In this document: positions 16,224-25,078 of the stretch, one piece after another
How the letters are laid out: each line of letters starts with the position of its first letter
Position numbering within the stretch: position 1 is the first letter of the stretch
NCBI GenBank assembly: GCA_038745585.1
Contig: JBCDLH010000008.1
Coordinates: 153,348 to 217,347, forward strand
Length of the DNA stretch: 64,000 nt
Direction: 5' to 3'
Origin: HLUCCA09 sp038745585
GTDB lineage: Bacteria; Pseudomonadota; Alphaproteobacteria; Rhodobacterales; Rhodobacteraceae
Notes under the pieces: model-generated
The model's input: the letters and a program-made list of their open reading frames with translations, nothing else
Databases searched by the model: none
What the model was told of the DNA's origin: nothing
Program-made: the position numbers and the translations under genes

Positions 16224-17609
16224 CTAGGCGGCGCGGGATAGGATGAGTGGCATGCCTCCCGCCGGCCGAAGGGTAAACCACATCCTCGGCTCGGGCGCGT
16301 AGCCCGCCGGCAGGGCGACGCTGTAACGTGCAAGGAACGTCGCCAAGAGGATGCGCGCCTCCTGCAGCGCAAGCGCAGCGCCGATACAAATGCGAGGGCC
16401 GCCGCCGAAGGGCAGATAGCTGTAGCGATGCCGGCCGGCCGCGTGCGCGGGCAGGAAGCGGTCCGGGTTAAAGGCATCGGCGTTGTCCCACAAAAGGCGA
16501 TGACGGTGCATGGCGTGGATCGGAAGGATTACAGTCATCCCAGCGCGCACAGGCGTTCCCGCCAGCGTATCGTCCTCCTCGGCTTTGCGCGTCAGAAAGC
16601 CCGCGGGCGCGTAGAGCCGCAAAGCTTCGTCGATGACGCGACCGATCAGCGGAAGCTGATCCAAGTCTGTGTGCTCGGCGGCGTCGCGCGCGCCCAATGC
16701 GGCGTGAGCTTCGGCGCGGGCCCGCGCTTGAACGGACGGATCGAAGGCCAAAAGATAGAGCGCCCAAGTCAGCGCGAGCGCTGTCGTTTCGTGCCCCGCA
16801 AAGAGAAAGCCAAGGAGATTGTTGCGCACCATCAGAGGGTCGAGCCCCTGCCCGCCCTCGCTGTCGCCGGCCAGCATAAGATCGAGCAGGTCCGGCGGGT
16901 CAGACTGCCCGCGCGCGAGACGCGCCGAGATGACGCCATCGGCCATGCGATCCATTTTGAGCCGCGACCGGTCGGTCAGCTCAAAAGGACGGGGGATGGC
17001 ATTCGGCACGCCGAGAAGATCGAAGAGCGAAATCCGGCCCTGCGTGGCAACGAAGGCATCGACGGAGCGCTGCAATGCATCCCGGTCGACCGCGTCGCGC
17101 CCCGAGAGGACGAGGTCGCAGATGATATCGCAGGTCGCCGCTTGCATCTGCGGGAAGACGTCGAGCGGCTCGGATCCATCGCGCGCACGCTCGACGCGGC
17201 AGAGCATACTGCGCGCCGCCTCCGTCATGATCGGCGCCGCACCCTTCGGAGCACGGGCGGCAAAGACGGGCGCGAACACACGGCGCTGGCGACGCGCAGA
17301 CGCGCCCTCGGACACGATCAAGTTCGTGCCCCGGCGCGGTCGCATCAATCGCTTCAGGATCTCGTTCTTGGGATACGCGTCGACCCGGTCTTTCAGCACG
17401 CGTTCCATCGCGTGCGGATCGGCGATCATCACCCAGCCGGGACGCTTGCCGCCCGAGAGAACCGGCTCATGGTAAGCGCGTTCGGGGATCAGCTCGAGCA
17501 CATTGCGCCGGGCAATGCGATAACTGCCCCAGAGCCCAGGCTGATAGGTAAGGCCGGGCACCGAGACCGGGACGGATTCGCCGGCGGATCCTGTAGTATC
17601 GAGCGCCAT
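16224..17609 (-). CDS. Cytochrome P450
   Basis: A 461-residue soluble P450. The I-helix reads LFAGHETTALALTW, the K-helix ExxR is EALR in VIDEALRLYAPAGF, and the heme-binding loop is FGGGPRICIGAAL with the axial cysteine near residue 408. The N-terminus carries no membrane anchor. No ferredoxin or ferredoxin reductase gene is next to it, so redox partners must come from elsewhere. It follows the nucleobase-type ABC operon on the same strand after 75 bases and converges with an SDR gene. The monooxygenase substrate is unknown. Confidence 0.92.
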   Translation of the reverse strand: MALDTTGSAGESVPVSVPGLTYQPGLWGSYRIARRNVLELIPERAYHEPVLSGGKRPGWVMIADPHAMERVLKDRVDAYPKNEILKRLMRPRRGTNLIVSEGASARRQRRVFAPVFAARAPKGAAPIMTEAARSMLCRVERARDGSEPLDVFPQMQAATCDIICDLVLSGRDAVDRDALQRSVDAFVATQGRISLFDLLGVPNAIPRPFELTDRSRLKMDRMADGVISARLARGQSDPPDLLDLMLAGDSEGGQGLDPLMVRNNLLGFLFAGHETTALALTWALYLLAFDPSVQARARAEAHAALGARDAAEHTDLDQLPLIGRVIDEALRLYAPAGFLTRKAEEDDTLAGTPVRAGMTVILPIHAMHRHRLLWDNADAFNPDRFLPAHAAGRHRYSYLPFGGGPRICIGAALALQEARILLATFLARYSVALPAGYAPEPRMWFTLRPAGGMPLILSRAA

Positions 17610-17684
17610 GCGCCTCGCTCCGTTTCGTCTCCACTGGAACTTAACCTAGCCGTATGCTTTCGCCGTCAAGCACGGCTCTGCGCC

Positions 17685-18626
17685 CTAGCGTTCTCCCCTC
17701 CGGTAGGGGGTCATCAATGCGGCGGGGACCTCGGCGCGGCGAGCCACGAGGATCAGCGCCAAAATCGACAGAAGATAAGGCGCCATCAGGAAGAGCTGAT
17801 ACGGCACCGCCTCGACCACCGTCTGCAAGCGCAGCTGGTAGGCGTCAAAAAACGCGAAGAGCAACGCCCCGATCAACGCCTTGCCTGGGCGCCAGGAGGC
17901 AAAGACGACGAGCGCGATGCAGATCCAGCCGCGCCCCTGTACCATACCGGGAAAGAAGCTGTCGAAGGCGACCATCGTCAGAAACGACCCGCCAATGGCC
18001 ATGAGGGCAGAACCCGCGACGACGGCGCCAACGCGGATCGCGTTCGGGTTCAGCCCCTGGGCCTCGACGGCCTGGGGGTGCTCTCCGGTCATGCGGACGG
18101 CGAGCCCGAGTGGGGTCCGCGCAAGGCCGTAGGCCAAAAGCGCGACAGCCAGGAGGGCGAGATACGTCGGCAAGGCCTGGGAAAAGAGCACCGGGCCGAG
18201 GATGGGGATGTCAGAGAGGATCGGGACCGGCAACGGGCGAAAGGGCTCAATCGTCGGCGGCAGGTCACCGACCTCGACGATCAGGCGGTAGAGATAGGCC
18301 GCGAGTGCCGACGCAAAGAGCGTAATCCCGAGGCCCGACACGTGCTGCGACAGGCCCAAGGGGACTGTGAGCAGCGCGTGAAGGAGGCCGATCAATGCCC
18401 CGCAGAGGGCAGCCACGAGAAGACCGACCCAAAGCGGCGCGCCGAGAAAGACGGTCAGCCAGCCGCTCATCGCGCCCATCGTCATGATCCCCTCAATCCC
18501 AAGATTGAGCACCCCCGCCCGTTCGCAGAGGAGCGCGCCCAGCACCCCGAAAATGAGCGGTGTCGCGATACGAAGAACCGCCTCCCAAAGGCTCGTGTTG
18601 AGCAAGAGGTCGATTGCATCGCTCAT
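17685..18626 (-). CDS. ABC transporter permease, nucleoside/BMP type (second subunit)
   Basis: A 313-residue inner-membrane permease of the branched-chain amino acid/ribose superfamily, of the kind paired with BMP-family binding proteins (YufQ-like). It shows LRIATPLIFGVLGALLCERA and AGVLNLGIEGIMTMGAMSGW, the hallmark of this subfamily, and about eight to ten hydrophobic segments. The ATG at 18626 overlaps the stop of the first permease gene by four bases. It is the last gene of the operon codA-like - BMP - amidase - ATPase - permease - permease. Confidence 0.9.
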   Translation of the reverse strand: MSDAIDLLLNTSLWEAVLRIATPLIFGVLGALLCERAGVLNLGIEGIMTMGAMSGWLTVFLGAPLWVGLLVAALCGALIGLLHALLTVPLGLSQHVSGLGITLFASALAAYLYRLIVEVGDLPPTIEPFRPLPVPILSDIPILGPVLFSQALPTYLALLAVALLAYGLARTPLGLAVRMTGEHPQAVEAQGLNPNAIRVGAVVAGSALMAIGGSFLTMVAFDSFFPGMVQGRGWICIALVVFASWRPGKALIGALLFAFFDAYQLRLQTVVEAVPYQLFLMAPYLLSILALILVARRAEVPAALMTPYRRGER

Positions 18627-19666
18627 CGGCGAACCCGGTAGCTGGTGAAAAGGAGGGCGACGAGCATCGTCAAGAGGCACAGCGACACGATTACGTCGGC
18701 AATAAAGCTCGGAACGCCCGTCGCCCGGCCCATCGCGTCGGCGCCGACGAAGATGGTCGCTATGAAGACTGCCGAGACGACCACCCCCGCTGGGTTCAGC
18801 GCAGCAAGCATCGCCGCGACGATGCCGGCATAGCCAAAGCCCGGGCTCATTGTCGTCGTCACGCCCGCCGTGACGCCCATCACCTCGACCGCGCCGGCAA
18901 GGCCCGCAAGCGCGCCGGAGAGAAGCGCGACGCCCATGATCGTGCGGGGGAGGGAGACGCCGGCGAAGGCCGCCGCGCGCGCATTGAGGCCCGCCGCGCG
19001 CGTCTCAGCGCCAAACACGGTGCGGTCAAGGATCAGCCACACGATAGCAGCGGCCGCAACCGCAAAGAGCAGCCCGATATGCAGGCGCGTTCGGGGCACA
19101 AGGTCGGACAGGCGGTAGGCGGCGTCAACGGGTACCGAGGTCGGCCATCCAAAGGCCAGCGGATCACGCAGGGGCCCCTCGATCATGAGCCCGACGAAGA
19201 GGATTGCAACGAAGTTTAGAAGAAGCGTCGTGACGACTTCGTCCACCTCAAAGCGCAAGCGCAGATAGGCAGGTCCCGCGAGCAGGAGCGCGCCAGCCAC
19301 CATACCCGTAAGCATCAGGAGCGGTACGCCGAGCCAGCCGGGCAGCCCAAGGGAATGGCCGAGCGCGGCGGTGGCGAGCGCCCCCATGTAGAACTGGCCC
19401 TCGGCGCCGATGTTCCAGAGCCGCGCGCGAAAGGCGATTGCGGCGGCGAGCCCGGTCAGGATCAGCGGCGTCGCGCGGGTGAGCATTTCGGTGATCGCCA
19501 GGCGAGAGCCGAGCGCGCCGCGGAGCATTTCAGCATAGGCCGCGAGCGGGTTGACGCCCGCCGCTGCAACGAGGCCAGCGGCAAGGATAAGCGCCGCACC
19601 GATGGCCGCGACCGGCGCGAGGACCACGAGCGACAGCGGCGTATGGGTCCGGCGTTCAAGACGCAT
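18623..19666 (-). CDS. ABC transporter permease, nucleoside/BMP type (first subunit)
   Basis: A 347-residue membrane protein (YufP-like) with ITEMLTRATPLILTGLAAAI, then FRARLWNIGAEGQFYMGA, diagnostic of nucleoside-type BMP transporters. Ten or so hydrophobic stretches are present. It overlaps the upstream ATPase gene by 11 bases and the downstream permease by four. With its partner it forms the transmembrane channel of the importer. Confidence 0.9.
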   Translation of the reverse strand: MRLERRTHTPLSLVVLAPVAAIGAALILAAGLVAAAGVNPLAAYAEMLRGALGSRLAITEMLTRATPLILTGLAAAIAFRARLWNIGAEGQFYMGALATAALGHSLGLPGWLGVPLLMLTGMVAGALLLAGPAYLRLRFEVDEVVTTLLLNFVAILFVGLMIEGPLRDPLAFGWPTSVPVDAAYRLSDLVPRTRLHIGLLFAVAAAAIVWLILDRTVFGAETRAAGLNARAAAFAGVSLPRTIMGVALLSGALAGLAGAVEVMGVTAGVTTTMSPGFGYAGIVAAMLAALNPAGVVVSAVFIATIFVGADAMGRATGVPSFIADVIVSLCLLTMLVALLFTSYRVRR

Positions 19667-21176
19667 GGGCGTCCCCTGTCCAAACCCCGGCCATCATCAG
19701 CCCGAGCCTCTGAGGATCGGCGTCCCGCGCAGCGACGGGCTCGGACAAGCGTCCCTTCACGATGGCCTGGATCCGGTCGGAGAGGGCGACGGCCTCCTCG
19801 AGCTCTTCGGAGATCAGAAGGATCGCAGCCCCCTCGGCGCGCGCCGCCAAAAGCTCGGCATGGACGGCGGCTATGGCGCCCTCGTCGAGGCCGCGCGTCG
19901 GCTGGTTGACCAGGACGAAACGCGGCGCGTGGCATAGGACGCGACCGAGAACGAGCTTTTGCATGTTGCCGCCCGAGAGGAGCTGCGTGCGCGTCTCGGG
20001 CGTGGCCCCGCGGATGTCGAAGCGCTCGATGAGGCTGGCGGCGTAGCGCTTGCACGCAGCACGACGAACAAAGCCCCTGTGCGAAAACTCAGGCCGGCGC
20101 AGGCGCTCCAGCGTCGCGTTCTCCCAGACGCTAAGTTCGCCAATCACGCCCTCGCTGTGCCGGTCCTCCGGTACGCGGCCGGCCTCGACGCCGACGAGGC
20201 CACGGGGGCCCAGCGCGCCGGCATCTGCCCCGCCGAGCGTCAGGCTGCCCGTGCTGGGATGCGCCATCCCGGAGAGGAGCGCCCCTAGCGCGGCTTGGCC
20301 GTTGCCGGAGACACCCACGATGCCGAGGATTTCGCCCGCATAGACCGTAAAGGACACGTCATCGAGGCGGCGCGCGCCCTCCGGCCCGACCGAGACGCCG
20401 CGGGCGACGAGCACCGGCGCGCCGACCCGTTGTTCGGAGCGGACCGGCCGGTCGACCTTGCGCCCAACCATCAGCTCCGCCAATTCCGCGGCGTTGGTCT
20501 CGGCCGTCCGCCGTTCGGCGACGATCTTGCCTCCGCGCAGGACAGCGACGCGATCCGAGGCGCCCATGACCTCGTGAAGCTTGTGGCTGATGAAGATCAG
20601 CGACAGGCCCTCGCGCGTCATCTCACGGAGCGTCTCAAAGAGGCGTTGCGCCTCGGGGCGGGCGAGCACGGCGGTCGGCTCGTCGAGGATCAGGACGCGT
20701 GCATCTCGGTAAAGCGCCTTGAGGATCTCGACCCGCTGACGCTCGCCCACCGATAGCCTGCTGATCTTTGCGTCGGGGTCGACCGGGAGGCCAAAGCGCT
20801 CGGCGATGCCGCGGAGCTTGGCGCGCGCCTCGGCGCGAGCGGAGCGGAGCCGTCCGAGTGCCTCGGAGCCAAGCATGACGTTGTCGAGCACCGTGAGATT
20901 GTGGGCCAGCGTGAAATGCTGGTGCACCATGCCGACGCCCGCTTCGATGGCTGCGCGCGGCCGGCCAGGGGGAAGCGTCTCGCCAAAGAGGCGCACATGG
21001 CCTGCATCGGCGGCATAATGGCCGAAGAGGATGTTCATCAGCGTCGTCTTGCCCGCCCCGTTCTCGCCCAGAAGGGCGAGGATCTCGCCCTGCGCGAGCG
21101 ATAGTGTGATGTCGTCATTGGCCGTCAGCGCGCCGAAGCGCTTGGTGATCCCGACCAGTTCGAGGACCGGGTTCAT
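19656..21176 (-). CDS. ABC transporter ATP-binding protein, duplicated (nucleoside/BMP type)
   Basis: A 506-residue protein with two fused ABC modules. The first has Walker A GENGAGKTT, signature LSVGERQR and Walker B VLILDEPTAVL. The second has a degenerate Walker A region GVSGNGQAALGALLSGM, signature LLSGGNMQK and NQPTRGLDEGA instead of a DEPT Walker B, as is common for RbsA/YufO-like proteins. The ATG overlaps the amidase stop by four bases. It energises the nucleobase/nucleoside importer encoded by its neighbours. Confidence 0.93.
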   Translation of the reverse strand: MNPVLELVGITKRFGALTANDDITLSLAQGEILALLGENGAGKTTLMNILFGHYAADAGHVRLFGETLPPGRPRAAIEAGVGMVHQHFTLAHNLTVLDNVMLGSEALGRLRSARAEARAKLRGIAERFGLPVDPDAKISRLSVGERQRVEILKALYRDARVLILDEPTAVLARPEAQRLFETLREMTREGLSLIFISHKLHEVMGASDRVAVLRGGKIVAERRTAETNAAELAELMVGRKVDRPVRSEQRVGAPVLVARGVSVGPEGARRLDDVSFTVYAGEILGIVGVSGNGQAALGALLSGMAHPSTGSLTLGGADAGALGPRGLVGVEAGRVPEDRHSEGVIGELSVWENATLERLRRPEFSHRGFVRRAACKRYAASLIERFDIRGATPETRTQLLSGGNMQKLVLGRVLCHAPRFVLVNQPTRGLDEGAIAAVHAELLAARAEGAAILLISEELEEAVALSDRIQAIVKGRLSEPVAARDADPQRLGLMMAGVWTGDAHAS

Positions 21177-22531
21177 GCTGGTAGGCCCGCGATGGGGGCG
21201 GGAAAGGACAGCGCCGGCGCACGCGCCTCGACGAGCGCTGCAAGGTGGAGAAGCGTCCCGTCGGCACCCCTCGGGCCGACGAGCTGGACGCCAAGGGGCA
21301 GTCCCTCGTCCATCCCAAACGGCAGCGCGAGCGCGGGAAGGCCTGCGACGTTGGCGAGCGCTGCATTGGGCGCAAAGGCCTCCAGCCGCGCCATATGGGC
21401 GGCGGGATCTTTGCCGTCGAGGGCAAAGGTGCCGACGGGCGGCGGCGCATGCGCGAGAACCGGCATCACCAGCGCGTCAGCCTCGGCAAAGAGCGCGCGG
21501 GCGCTGTCGGCGACCTGCTCCATCTCGCGGGTGAGGGCGAAGAGGGCGGTTGCCGGCATCGCGCGCCCCTCGTCGGCAAAGGCCGCGGCCAGGGCTGGGA
21601 CGTCGCGCGGGTCGACATTGAGGGCTGAGAGCCAATCGGCCTGGGAGACGGCAAAGATCCGGTGCGCGATCCCATGGGCCGCGGCGCCGAGGGCATCCGG
21701 CGCGTCGACATCGTGCAGTGTGCATCCCGCCGCTTCGAGAGACTTAGCCGCGTCCTCGGCCGCGCGAAGCTGCGCCATGTCGCAGCGCGCCGGGCGCGCA
21801 AGGCCGATGCGCGGCGTTTGGGGTAAAGGTGCACGGGGCATGGGGTACGCCAGGGCCGCAAAGGCGGTGGCGACATCGCGGACGGACCGAGCGAGGACCA
21901 ACTCGGCGGCGATACCCATGAGATAGTTCTCAAAACCCGGCCCGCCGGGCATCGCGCCGCGCGAGGGCTTGAGACCCGTGAGCCCACAGCACGCAGCGGG
22001 CACGCGGATGGACCCGGCGGCATCGGTCGCATGGGCGAGTGCCACCAGGCCCGCCGCCACCGCAGCCGCCGCACCGCCGGAGGAGCCGCCCGGCGTCCGC
22101 GCCTTGTCCCATGGGTTGCACGTCGGGGGCAGGCCCTCGGCCTCGCAACTCAGCGAGAGCCCAAAGGGCGGTGTGGCCGTGACGCCGAAGGGGATCAGGC
22201 CCGCGGCACGGATCGCCCTGCCAAAGTCGCTGTGTACCTCAGGGATGCGGCCCAAGCGCCGGAAGGCAAGCGCCCCGGCGGCAGAGGGCAGCCCCGCGAC
22301 CGTGGAGCCGAGATCTTTCATCAGGAAGGGCACGCCATGGAACGGTCCGCGACCATCGGCGGCGGCGTCATCGGCCGCCGCCGCACCTGCGCGGGCCATG
22401 TCGTGATCGAGGTGGACGATGGCGCCCAGATCCTCCCGCGCGGCGCAGGCCGCAAGGCTGGCTGCCATCGCCTCAGACGCGCTGGTGCGCCCCAAGTCAA
22501 TGGCAGCGGCAAGGGCAGTCGCGTCCTGCAC
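21173..22531 (-). CDS. Amidase (amidase-signature family)
   Basis: A 452-residue amidase-signature hydrolase. The triad is visible as K72 in PFLMKDLGS, the serine pair 150-151 in TPGGSSGGAAAAVAAG, and S174 in ATDAAGSIRVPAACCG (the usual GGS is AGS here). The start is the GTG at 22531, eight bases after the BMP gene stop; a longer frame to 22945 would run through the BMP gene and is not used. Its position inside the transport operon, between binding protein and ATPase, suggests it acts on the imported compound or a breakdown product, such as an amide released from a ring-opened base. The substrate is not known. Confidence 0.88.
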   Translation of the reverse strand: MQDATALAAAIDLGRTSASEAMAASLAACAAREDLGAIVHLDHDMARAGAAAADDAAADGRGPFHGVPFLMKDLGSTVAGLPSAAGALAFRRLGRIPEVHSDFGRAIRAAGLIPFGVTATPPFGLSLSCEAEGLPPTCNPWDKARTPGGSSGGAAAAVAAGLVALAHATDAAGSIRVPAACCGLTGLKPSRGAMPGGPGFENYLMGIAAELVLARSVRDVATAFAALAYPMPRAPLPQTPRIGLARPARCDMAQLRAAEDAAKSLEAAGCTLHDVDAPDALGAAAHGIAHRIFAVSQADWLSALNVDPRDVPALAAAFADEGRAMPATALFALTREMEQVADSARALFAEADALVMPVLAHAPPPVGTFALDGKDPAAHMARLEAFAPNAALANVAGLPALALPFGMDEGLPLGVQLVGPRGADGTLLHLAALVEARAPALSFPAPIAGLPA

Positions 22532-22539
22532 GTGCGCCC

Positions 22540-23523
22540 TTAAGCGGGTTCGCTTTCGTCGATGGGCAGCTCGAATGCGCCGGAGACGATTTCGGCCTGC
22601 TTGGCCTCCATCGCCGGGATCGCATCGGCGGGCACTTGAGCCGCATCGAAGATGAGCTCGTTGCCGCCAAAAGACATGAACGAATACTCTGTGTAGTCGC
22701 GCCCAACCGGGTTCCCGGCCTGCAGGTCCGCCAGGATCGCTTCGATGGTCGGGCCATAGTTCCAGATCGCGTTGGCAAAGACGGTCTCGGGGTAGCGCGG
22801 CGTATAATCGATGAGCGAGCCGATGGCCTTGATCCCGCGCTCCTCTGCGGCGTCTGCCGTGCCGATCCGCTCGCCAAAGAGGATATCCGCCCCGGCGTCG
22901 ATCTGCGCGATGCCGGCCTCCTTGGCGCGGGCCGGATCGAACCACGCGCCAATGAAGGCGTTGAGGAAGGTCGCATCGGGGTTGACCTCGCTGACTCCCA
23001 TCCGGAACGCATTGATAAGAAGGTTCACCTCGGGGATCGGATAGCCACCGACCGAGCCGAAGACGTTGCTCTCTGACATCATGCCGGCAAGCATGCCCGC
23101 AAGGTAGGCAGCCTCGTGGTTGCGCGTGCCGAAGACGCCGAAATTGTCGCCCTGCGGGCCGGCCGACGAGCCCATGAGGAAGGCCGTGTCGGGATAGTCG
23201 GCGGCGACTTCGCGCGCCTCGCGTTCCACGGCGTAGGCCTCGCCCCAGACAAGCGCTGCCCCGGCATCGGCGTATTCGGCCATAGCGCGGGGATAGTCTG
23301 TCGGCGCAACACCCTCAGAGAACTCATATTCGAGCGTACCGGCGGCGGCTGCCTCCTGAAATGCGAGGTGGATGCGGCTGTTCCAAGCGTTTTCGACGGG
23401 CGAGCCGTGGACGGCGGCCACGCGCATCACGCTCTGAGCACGCGCGCGGCGAAGATAGGCCGGGAGGGCGAGGGTCGCACTTGCACCGAGGAGCAAGTGG
23501 CGGCGTGTGGGCAGATTTGTCAT
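22540..23523 (-). CDS. BMP family ABC transporter substrate-binding protein, Tat-type signal
   Basis: A 327-residue periplasmic binding protein of the basic membrane protein (Med/BmpA, PnrA-like) family. The leader TRRHLLLGASATLALPAYL has a twin arginine and ends near ARAQS. Family segments are AFLMGSSAGPQGDNFGVFG, NHEAAYLAGMLAGMM, GSVGGYPIPEV and GADILFGERIG. The ATG at 23523 is supported by AAGGAAAGGA nine bases upstream. In this family the usual ligands are nucleosides or nucleobase-like molecules, which agrees with the cytosine-deaminase-like gene upstream. Confidence 0.9.
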   Translation of the reverse strand: MTNLPTRRHLLLGASATLALPAYLRRARAQSVMRVAAVHGSPVENAWNSRIHLAFQEAAAAGTLEYEFSEGVAPTDYPRAMAEYADAGAALVWGEAYAVEREAREVAADYPDTAFLMGSSAGPQGDNFGVFGTRNHEAAYLAGMLAGMMSESNVFGSVGGYPIPEVNLLINAFRMGVSEVNPDATFLNAFIGAWFDPARAKEAGIAQIDAGADILFGERIGTADAAEERGIKAIGSLIDYTPRYPETVFANAIWNYGPTIEAILADLQAGNPVGRDYTEYSFMSFGGNELIFDAAQVPADAIPAMEAKQAEIVSGAFELPIDESEPA

Positions 23524-23554
23524 CGGACGGATCCTTTCCTTGCGGTCATTGGTG

Positions 23555-24853
23555 TCAGATTGTGCTGGCGCTGAGCGGGGGCGCGATCGCGGCGGGGTCG
23601 ATTTCGGCGGGCCGCCCGGCAAGGGCCAGGCGCGCGATGCGCGGCGATGTGCGCGCGAGGATCTTGCCCTGGCGAATAACGGCCAGCCGCGTCGCGCGCA
23701 GCCGAACTGCCTCGATCGGGTCCCGCGCCTGGAGGAGCACCATATTGGCCGGGCCGCCCTTGCGCAGCGTGGGGTCGGGCAGGCGCAAGACGCGCGCGCC
23801 GTTGAGCGTCACTGAGGCAAAGGCCCAGGCCATCGCCGCACGCGAGGTCATCGGCACGGCGTGGACGCCCATATGCGCGACATCGAGCATGTCGGCCCCG
23901 CCGAGCGAGTACCATGGGTCCATCGTACAATCCTGCCCGAAGGCGACGTTGACGCCCGCCGCGCGCAGCTCGGGCACGCGCGTCAGCCCGCGCCGCTTGG
24001 GGTAGGTGTCCGACCGGCCTTGAAGCGTGATGTTGATCAGCGGGTTCGGCACGATGTTGATCTCGGCCTCCGCGATCAGTGGGATGAGCTTGGTCGCATA
24101 GTAATTGTCGTAGGAATGCATGGCGGTGACGTGGCTCGCGGTCGCCCGGTCGCCGAGGCCGAGGCGCGTGGCTTCGAAGGCAAGTGTCTCGACATGGCGC
24201 GACAGCGGGTCGTCCGTCTCGTCGCAGTGGAGATCTAGGCGCAGCCCGCGCTCCGCCGCGATCTCGGCCAGCCGTGTGACCGAGCGCGCGCCTTCCGCCA
24301 TCGTCCGCTCGAAATGCGGGATGCCGCCGACGACATCGACGCCCATATCGAGCGCGCGGAGCAGGTTCTCCTCGGCGCCCGGCGCGCGATAGAGCCCGTC
24401 TTGCGGAAAGGCCACAAGCTGCAGGTCGAGATAGGGAGCGACGGTCCGGCGGACATCGAGCAACGCCTCCACCCCGATCAGCGGCGTGGTCGACACGTCG
24501 ACATGCGAGCGGATCGCGAGCAGGCCTTGGGACACGGCAAGATCGCAGTAACGCAGCGCCCGTTCGATCACGGCGTCGGCCGTGAGGTGTTCCTTCAGCT
24601 CGCTCCAGAGCCCAATGCCCTCCAGGAGCGTGCCGCTTTGGTTAAGCCGCGGCTGGCCGAGGCTGAGCGTTGCGTCCATGTGAAAATGCGGGTCGACAAA
24701 GGGCGGAGAGAGCAGGCAGCCTGTCCCATCGATCACTTCGCGAGCGTCCGCGTCGATAGCAGGGGCGATCTGCGCGATGCTATCGCCCGAAATCCCCACG
24801 TCGAAGGGCCCCGGCGCATCGGGGAGATGCACCTGCTTGATCAGGATATCCAA
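23555..24853 (-). CDS. Cytosine-deaminase-like amidohydrolase
   Basis: A 432-residue amidohydrolase of the CodA/N-isopropylammelide branch. Metal ligands are visible as H56 and H58 in VDPHFHMD, a histidine in DLHCDETDD, one in ASHVTAMHSY and the aspartate in FGQDCTMDPWYSLG; the HCDETDD and DPWY tracts are close to those of cytosine deaminase. The first codon is TTG. It heads the operon for the BMP-type importer, so it probably deaminates or hydrolyses an imported cyclic amidine or pyrimidine-like ring. The exact ring is not deducible; FGQDCTMD in place of the CodA GHDDVFD leaves room for another substrate. Confidence 0.82.
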   Translation of the reverse strand: MDILIKQVHLPDAPGPFDVGISGDSIAQIAPAIDADAREVIDGTGCLLSPPFVDPHFHMDATLSLGQPRLNQSGTLLEGIGLWSELKEHLTADAVIERALRYCDLAVSQGLLAIRSHVDVSTTPLIGVEALLDVRRTVAPYLDLQLVAFPQDGLYRAPGAEENLLRALDMGVDVVGGIPHFERTMAEGARSVTRLAEIAAERGLRLDLHCDETDDPLSRHVETLAFEATRLGLGDRATASHVTAMHSYDNYYATKLIPLIAEAEINIVPNPLINITLQGRSDTYPKRRGLTRVPELRAAGVNVAFGQDCTMDPWYSLGGADMLDVAHMGVHAVPMTSRAAMAWAFASVTLNGARVLRLPDPTLRKGGPANMVLLQARDPIEAVRLRATRLAVIRQGKILARTSPRIARLALAGRPAEIDPAAIAPPLSASTI

Positions 24854-25078
24854 CGCGGTCGCCCCCAGTCACCCACCCATCGAGCGTAGAACCGTTTCCG
24901 ACCGACCACCATGGGTTTCTGTGCCGTGGCGCGCGGTGCGGCGGCGGGCTCGGTCCAATGACGGATCGGACCGGTCTCGCCGTGCGGGAACGCCTGTTTT
25001 GTCAGCACACTTGGGATGCCGACGGTTGAGTTTGCCAAGAGCGGAGGGGCCGGACGCGGTTGAGCGATCCGTGGCGGC

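Noticed and set aside
16153..16227. 24-codon plus-strand frame after the SDR gene (MGEASDPDEALVAPKFRG and onward)
   Set aside because: It has no family match and sits in the 90-base gap between convergent genes; too short to support.
16428..18641. 737-codon plus-strand open frame
   Set aside because: It runs antisense across the P450 and a permease gene, has extreme Arg/Glu/Asp content and no domain; the minus-strand genes carry all diagnostic motifs.
24841..25038. 65-codon minus-strand frame before the codA-like gene
   Set aside because: It overlaps the codA-like start, lacks a clear ribosome site and resembles no known peptide; a leader peptide cannot be excluded but is not supported.
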